From: Chiua virens
Lineage: Eukaryota > Basidiomycota > Agaricomycetes > Boletales > Boletaceae
Length of the DNA stretch: 64,000 nucleotides
Assembly: GCA_019787685.1 (NCBI GenBank)
Contig: JAHNUO010000011.1
Location: forward strand, 310,001-374,000
Direction of reading: 5' to 3'
This document shows, in pieces, positions 58,501-64,000 of the stretch. A program made the translations under genes and the position numbers. Position 1 is the first letter of the stretch; every line of letters starts with the position of its first letter. Below the pieces are notes generated by a model that did not search any database, had not been told where the DNA came from, and saw only the letters and a list, made by a program, of their open reading frames with translations.

Positions 58501-59333
58501 TGAGACCACAAAAAAATAGTGACTTCCCTCCCTCTCTCTATTGTCACCACCACTTAAGAAGCGTTCCCGGGTCTAGAAGACTCACCATACGTACTTGATG
58601 CCGCCTATCTTGCTGAGGTAGTTGCCTTAGAGGATCTTGATCCCGAGGACAGGACAGACACAGAGATTTTCCACGCCTTATTAGGCCACTTTATAGGAGA
58701 CGACGCGTCCCTATCAGACTACGAGTCAACCCAGTCTGACAGCCCGGAGCTTAGGTATCCAACAGAGGAAGTAGAGGTAAAGCGCGAATACTTTCCCGCA
58801 CCCCTTCCTGAACGAGAACCTTCACCATTACCACCTGCTCCATTACGAGAGCCCTCTGAGAAAAGCTTAGGAGACCCTAATGATTGGCTCCCACCTTGAG
58901 AGATTGAAAGGAGAAACGTGAGGACAGAACTAGAAAGGAAAAGAGCACTCAGGCACTATAAAGCCAACCGAGTCCCTTCTTGTATCCGTCCATATTCACA
59001 ATATGATAACTTCGATTTCCCTTCCTTACGACCTAGAAATACTCTCAGGATCCCTTCCAGATTTCTCTAAATAGAAATTCTTTTATGTCTTGGGAACTCA
59101 TTGCAATCGCACTCATCATCTCCTGCACTCTCACTACCTACTTTTTTTGGCTATATTGCATTCTACCTTACAAACAAGGTACAAGAATCTCAACACCCAA
59201 TTTACGTCTCTATCAAATGACGAGACTATCCTTTCGCAGTCACCTTCAGTCTTTTCTCACCCTACGAAGAATATGGAACAGCCGCCGCTAACACTTGGGG
59301 AGCACCAGAACCAGCTACTGACACTTGGTAAAT
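58501..59333 (+). other. Retrotransposon leader with degraded gag N-terminus
   Basis: From about 58560 one frame is open and acidic (SPYVLDAAYLAEVVALEDL, then Pro-rich) but has no ATG and ends in TGA near 58900. A second short frame contains a membrane-like stretch (MSWELIAIALIIS). Similar acidic leader peptides precede gag in related elements; here it appears non-functional. Confidence 0.35.
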
Positions 59334-60485
59334 ATGTCTACACAAGATATCGCTGATGTGACCATGGTCATGAATGACCCAAAAGAGAAAGATTCTGATC
59401 GGCTGCAAGTGGCCATATTTATTATTACACAAATGTCCAGAGCTGTTGCTGCTCTACAAAATAAACCCCATTCCATGGGAAAGGTTGAAATCTTCGCCGA
59501 CCCTGGATCCTATGATGGAGAACCAGCCCGATTCGAAGAGTGGTGGGCTAAAATTAAAAGATGGATAGATGTGAACCAAAACACTATCACACCCGGCTCA
59601 TACACCACCGTACTCACCGTGCTATCTCACCTAAAAGGAAAACGTGCTTCACAATTCACCGAAATGCGCTTAGCACAAGGGACCAACCTCACATGGGGAC
59701 AATTGGTCATTGACGTTGAAGGGATGTTCCGCCAGAACAACAAGGTTGACTGGGCTCGCACAGAGCTAGAACATCTCGAACAAGGAAACATGCAGGTCAA
59801 AGACTTCCTAATTCAATGGGAAGCATTATGGCACCAAGCCAGAATAGACCCTTCACATGCCATAAGACTCCTCGAGGCAAACACAGCATGAGGACTAATA
59901 CATCAAATCTTCAGGGATAGAACAAGAATCACCCTGCAAGAACCAATGTGGAACGATCCACTCGCACCAAAATACAAACCAGATCGTAACAAGGCTGTAA
60001 TGGCATACCTCGCCTGGATAAGACAGGCAGGAAATTCATTGGAGCAACTCCAATATGTCCGTGGGGAACGAACTAAGAAAAAGGACCCTAACACAATGGA
60101 CATCAGCTCCACGTCACAATATGAAGTTGACGAAGATGGCTGGTTTACCGGCAAAGAAGTCAGGGCGGTTGGCCAAAAGAAGGTCAACCCCAATAACAAG
60201 TGTTACAACTGTGGGAACACAGGACACGTTCCAAAAGAGTGTCCCAAACCCAAAGTGCAGTGCCCCGACTGCAAATATTATGCTGGCAACCACAAAGCCA
60301 CATGTGGGAAATCTCGAAAAGCGAGATCTACCACACAACAAAAAGAAGCCCCTAAAGCTTCGACTTCTTCAGTTCCCGAAAAGGACCCTTTCGTGGCCAT
60401 TCGTGGAATGAACCCTGAAGAAGTACAGGCATATTACTACAACAAATATGAAACCGAAAAGAAGGGAAAAGGCAAGGCGAACTGA
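59334..60485 (+). CDS. Retrotransposon Gag with zinc knuckle, one internal stop
   Basis: From ATG 59334 the frame carries the retrotransposon gag domain (YDGEPARFEEWWAKIKRWI, then WARTELEHLEQGNMQVKDF), is interrupted by TGA at 59889-59891 and continues in the same frame from 59892 to 60485. The second half has the CCHC zinc knuckle CYNCGNTGHVPKEC and a further C/H cluster (CPDCKYYAGNHKATC). Gag packages the RNA in virus-like particles in the cytosol. The stop replaces what is likely an Arg codon (CGA to TGA). Confidence 0.8.
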
Positions 60486-60673
60486 GTAAACTGGGATCTC
60501 ACGTTCGCACTACCCTTCCAAAGTACTATGAAAACTCTGTTTCTTTAAAGTTTGACTTCCAATACTCCGAAACACCTCCCTGGCAAGAGGATAAACTACC
60601 TAAATCACCAAAAACAACAGAAAATGAAAGCATTGACAGCGTCTCTGCGGAGCGCGGCGGACACAATAGTTCC

Positions 60674-61198
60674 GTGCTTAATTCTGTCACAAAACAAATC
60701 CCTGATGGGTCTTTCATTAGATCTACATCGGTAGAAAAAGAAATAGTATTACCAATTTTGGTATCCCCAGTAAACCAAATTGGTTATGTTGGAGCAAAAG
60801 CGCTCTTAGATAGTGGAGCTAATGCGATCTTCATACACGAGGATTATGTTGCTAAACACAAACTTCCCACTCACGCGCTTCCCTATGCCATACAAGTCTT
60901 CAATGTCGATGGAACCAGAAATCAAGCGGTTTCTATTACTCACGCTACACAAATCCTGATCAATTACAAAGGTCACAGAGAAATAGTGGATGCCGAAATT
61001 ACCAACCTTGGAAAGAACGACCTTATCCTCGGATATACATGGTTAAAGCACCACAATCCCCATATAGACTGGACCACGGGATCAGTTGTAATGCAGAGAT
61101 GCCCGGAATCATGTCATTCTCAAGAAGAAGACGATTTCTTGGATTCCATAATCGCAGAAGAACTTAAATATGCAAACTCTATCGCTGAAGAAATATAG
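60674..61198 (+). CDS. Retrotransposon aspartic protease
   Basis: The frame contains the retropepsin active site ALLDSGANAIFIHEDY and the second conserved segment DLILGYTWLKHHNPHIDW. It ends with TAG at 61196-61198, 12 bases before an LTR insertion. It is in the same reading frame as the RT part when that insertion is disregarded. It would normally be made as part of a polyprotein with the RT. Confidence 0.8.
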   Translation: MLNSVTKQIPDGSFIRSTSVEKEIVLPILVSPVNQIGYVGAKALLDSGANAIFIHEDYVAKHKLPTHALPYAIQVFNVDGTRNQAVSITHATQILINYKGHREIVDAEITNLGKNDLILGYTWLKHHNPHIDWTTGSVVMQRCPESCHSQEEDDFLDSIIAEELKYANSIAEEI

Positions 61199-61210
61199 AA
61201 CAGGCTGGTG

Positions 61211-62066
61211 TGACAGGAACAGGGTTAGTAGAACTGTCAGATAGAAAGAAAAGGGATGGGCGCGAGTATGACTCGTCCCAAGGGGTTCTGAGGTTGGAGA
61301 CAAAGTGTCAAGGTGTTGACAGGAGCTTGAAAGCAATCCGGACGCATTCCCGGGTGAAACCGTACGAAGGTCGACAAAACCGGCCGAAATGCGGACAGTC
61401 GGATAGTTTGGCAACAAGGCAGAGACTTGAGCACAACGGTGATCGAGTACGAGTAAGGGCGGATAGAAAAGATAGTTAAACGGGCGAGGCGACTTAGAAC
61501 GCGAGAGAAAACAGGGATCGAAAGATGAAATTTTTATTTACGAACACAAATTTTATAGTCTCAGGTATTCCCCGGGACTTTTACAGTGGATAAAGTATCA
61601 AATAAATAAAGAAAGCATACGTATATGGAGCCGACTCTCATGGAGATCGACCCATGAAAAGGAAAACAATGTTCTGTCAAGATGGGATAAGGTTTGATCC
61701 GTGAATCAATGGACTACCTTTAAAACGTCGTATGACCCGACTATCCGTTCCTTATAACCAATCAGATACGTGTCGATAACACGGAACCGTCTAAAAAAAT
61801 CTAAGAAGGTACGAAATAAAATAGAAATTGGACAAAAGAGAGTTGATTAGTGTACGTCATGCGATCCCGATCGAGCAACCTGATTCGGTCACCTCGCACG
61901 AAAACGTGTAGGAACAAAGAACAAAACATACGAATATGGGTTGGATCCACTCGGATGGACACGGGACCACGACAGACGGGTAGGACAATCGATATGGGCA
62001 ATCCGGGCATCCTGTAAACAAGCGGGAACACGGGTTTATCACCTCAAGGGGTCATTGACTCCTACA
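61211..62066 (-). repeat. Solo LTR inserted in the Ty3 pol gene
   Basis: An 856-bp insert without coding potential. In the minus orientation it starts TGTAGGAGTC and ends GTTCCTGTCA, the TG...CA ends of an LTR, with a TATA-like GGTTATAAGG near 61760-61750 and an AATAAA signal at 61538-61533 in the same orientation. Flanking pentamers are TGGTG (61206-61210) and TCGTG (62067-62071), a target duplication with one mismatch. Removing the insert and one pentamer places the protease and RT in one frame. It belongs to a different retrotransposon family. Confidence 0.7.
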
Positions 62067-62068
62067 TC

Positions 62069-64000
62069 GTGGAATCATGTATTTTTACCGCAAACATGGA
62101 AACTCCACCTTCTCCTCCTAAGGAACGCACTCTTGAAGAGATGGTCCCACGAGAATATATGAAATATGCTAATGTATTTGGAAAAACGGAGTCTGAAAGG
62201 ATACCATTACGTAAACCATGGGATCACAGCATTGACCTAAAAGAGTCATTCGTTCCTAAAAAGGGTCGCTTAATACCCCTCTCTGTCACGGAACAAGAGG
62301 AGGTTTCCGCATTTATCGATGACCAATTAAAGAAAGGTTACATCAGACCCTCTAAGTCCGAACAAACATCTCCAGTCTTCTTTGTTCCCAAGAAAGATGG
62401 AAAGAAACGTATGGTCCAAGACTACCGATATCTAAACGAACATACAAGCAAAAATAACTACCCCTTGCCGCTTATTTCGCAGCTTGTGGATAAATTGAAA
62501 GACACTAAGCTATTTACAAAAATGGATCTCCAATGGGGATACAATAATGTACACATCAAAGAAGGCAATGAATGGAAAGCAGCTTTTGTCTGCTACCGTG
62601 GGTCATTCGAACCTATCATTATGTACTTCGGATTATGCAATTCACCGGCCACATTCCAAACTATGATGAATGAAATCTTTGCCAATATGAATGGTGTTGT
62701 TGTTGTCTACATCGACGACCTCATGATATTCATAAATACCAATGATTATGAAACTCATGACAAAATCATACTTGAAGTGCTCAAATGCCTCCAAGAAAAC
62801 GATCTTTACGTAAAACCAGAAAAATGCTTCTTTCCCGTAAAAGAAGTGGACTTCCTCGGAATGATTGTGGGAACTGATGGGATTAAAATGGATAACGAAA
62901 AGACCAAAGCAGTAGCTGAATGGCCAACTCCCACATCAGTCAAACACATCAGAAGTTTCCTCAGACTTGCCAACTTCTATCGCAGATTCATTAAAGATTA
63001 TGGAAAAATAGCACGACCATTACATGACCTTACTAAAAAGGATCAAAAATTTGAATGGACCTTTGCTTGTGACGAAGCATTCACTATGCTTAAAAAGGCA
63101 TTTATGACAGCCCCTATCCTTGCTTATCTGGATCAAAATGCCAAATATCGCTTAGAATGCAACTCTTCGGATTACACAACGGGAGCAGTTCTATCTTTAG
63201 AAAAGGAAGGACTTTGGCACCCTGTCACCTATAATAGCCACTCTATGACACCAGAAGAACAGAATTACCCGATTGCTGACAAAGAAATGCTTTCAGTTAT
63301 CCACTCTTTGGAACTATGGCGCCACTATCTTGAAGGTGCAAAACATGAATTTGAAATATGGAATGACCACCAGAACCTTACGTGGTTTATGACACACCAA
63401 GACCTTAACCGAAGACAAGCGAGATGGGCACAATATCTCTCACACTTTAACTTCACTTGGCACCACAAGGCTGGAGTCACTATGGGAAAAGCAGACGCTT
63501 TAAGTAGAAGAGAAGATCACATGATTGGAATCGAAGACGATAACAAAGGAATCCTTCTCATGGATCCTTCTAAAATCAGATCAGCCGTCACTCTCCTCTA
63601 TAATGGTGATCAATTCTTATCAGACATACAACATGAAACTATGAAATTATCACCTAATGCCATGAAACACCTACTATCTATTGGATATAAAGTCGAGGAC
63701 ACCTTCCTTAGAAAGGGGGATAGGATCTTCATTCCGGACGCTTTACGCACTAAATCAATAACTATGTTTCATGACACACCTGAAGCCGGACACCCCGGTT
63801 ACGATAAAACTTTAGAACTTCTATCTCAAACCTACATTTGGCCCCGAATGAACGAAGAAGTCAAAAATTATGTCTCACACTGTGAAAGATGTGCTTGATT
63901 CAAGGGTTCTAATCAAAAGACAGCAGGACTCCTGCAACCCTTAGAAACACCATCATCACCATGGGAAGATATCTCAGCAGATTTCATCACAGATCTCCCA
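62069..64000 (+). CDS. Retrotransposon RT-RNase H and start of integrase, partial
   Basis: The RT domain has [34 protein letters not shown], the [11 protein letters not shown] motif and the catalytic [10 protein letters not shown]. RNase H follows; its first catalytic position reads ECNSSDY where related elements have Asp (xCDASD), which should abolish RNase H. Then come the linker [19 protein letters not shown] and the HHCC zinc finger of integrase ([15 protein letters not shown] to HCERC). TGA at 63897-63899 breaks the frame, which goes on with [16 protein letters not shown] to the window end. Product acts on retroelement RNA in particles. Confidence 0.88.

Larger units (their letters stand above)
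57856..64000 (+). mobile_element. Ty3/gypsy LTR retrotransposon, incomplete at the right window edge
   Basis: Order gag, protease, reverse transcriptase, RNase H, integrase, which is the Ty3 (Metaviridae-like) order. The proposed left LTR starts TGTTACGATACC at 57856. The element is damaged: stops in gag (TGA 59889-59891), after the protease (TAG 61196-61198) and at the start of integrase (TGA 63897-63899), a foreign LTR inside pol, and a changed RNase H active-site residue. The right LTR lies outside the window, so ends and target duplication cannot be verified. Confidence 0.85.

Noticed and set aside
1..64000. CRISPR arrays, rRNA or tRNA genes.
   Set aside because: No regularly spaced short repeats were seen, the organism is a fungus, and no convincing tRNA B-box with a cloverleaf was found by eye.

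Overview
This window is a piece of a basidiomycete genome, most likely a mushroom-forming agaricomycete. The evidence is: genes broken by many 50-70 bp introns, a fungal leucine-rich F-box protein, a HET/TPR regulator, fungal-type NFX1 and CSN5 genes, and a Ty3-type retrotransposon of the kind common in Agaricomycetes. I saw no prokaryotic or viral organisation.

Left and centre (1-50.9 kb) form an accessory, heavily duplicated cytochrome P450 region. I count eight P450 loci of one subfamily (4.9, 10.2, 14.0, 18.0, 22.3, 26.1, 35.1 and 48.7 kb; here called A, C, B, D, E, F, G, H) plus two small relics (8.9 and 40.3 kb). They share a 12-exon structure with a 12-nt microexon that encodes part of the I-helix active site. 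By manual splicing B, D and H read through completely; E reads through but lost the ancestral ATG; A, F and G carry frameshifts or splice-site losses; C is truncated. A cassette of F-box gene (+), P450 (+) and HNH-nuclease-like gene (-) exists twice (1.7-8.9 kb and 11.2-17.9 kb), and an HNH(-)/P450(-) block exists twice (about 17.1-20.2 and 21.3-24.5 kb). P450s F and G and the 40.3 kb relic are each followed by a convergent MFS transporter gene; a further transporter start lies at the left edge.

Embedded in or next to this region are ordinary single-copy genes without visible damage: CSN5 (31.7-33.0 kb), an NFKBIL1-like protein (34.2-34.9 kb), an OXLD1-like mitochondrial protein (51.3-51.9 kb) and NFX1 (52.1-55.5 kb). 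A large WD40-TPR-HET gene (44.2-48.3 kb), of the type linked to fungal allorecognition, sits head-to-head with P450 H.

The right end (55.8-64 kb) is mobile DNA: a decayed Harbinger-like pair (SANT/Myb gene and a transposase tail) and a Ty3 retrotransposon (gag, protease, RT, RNase H, start of integrase) whose pol frame is split by an antisense solo LTR.

The P450s and transporters look like an expanded secondary-metabolism or detoxification set, but no backbone enzyme (terpene synthase, PKS, NRPS) is present, so a product cannot be named. All exon models are manual and need RNA evidence.
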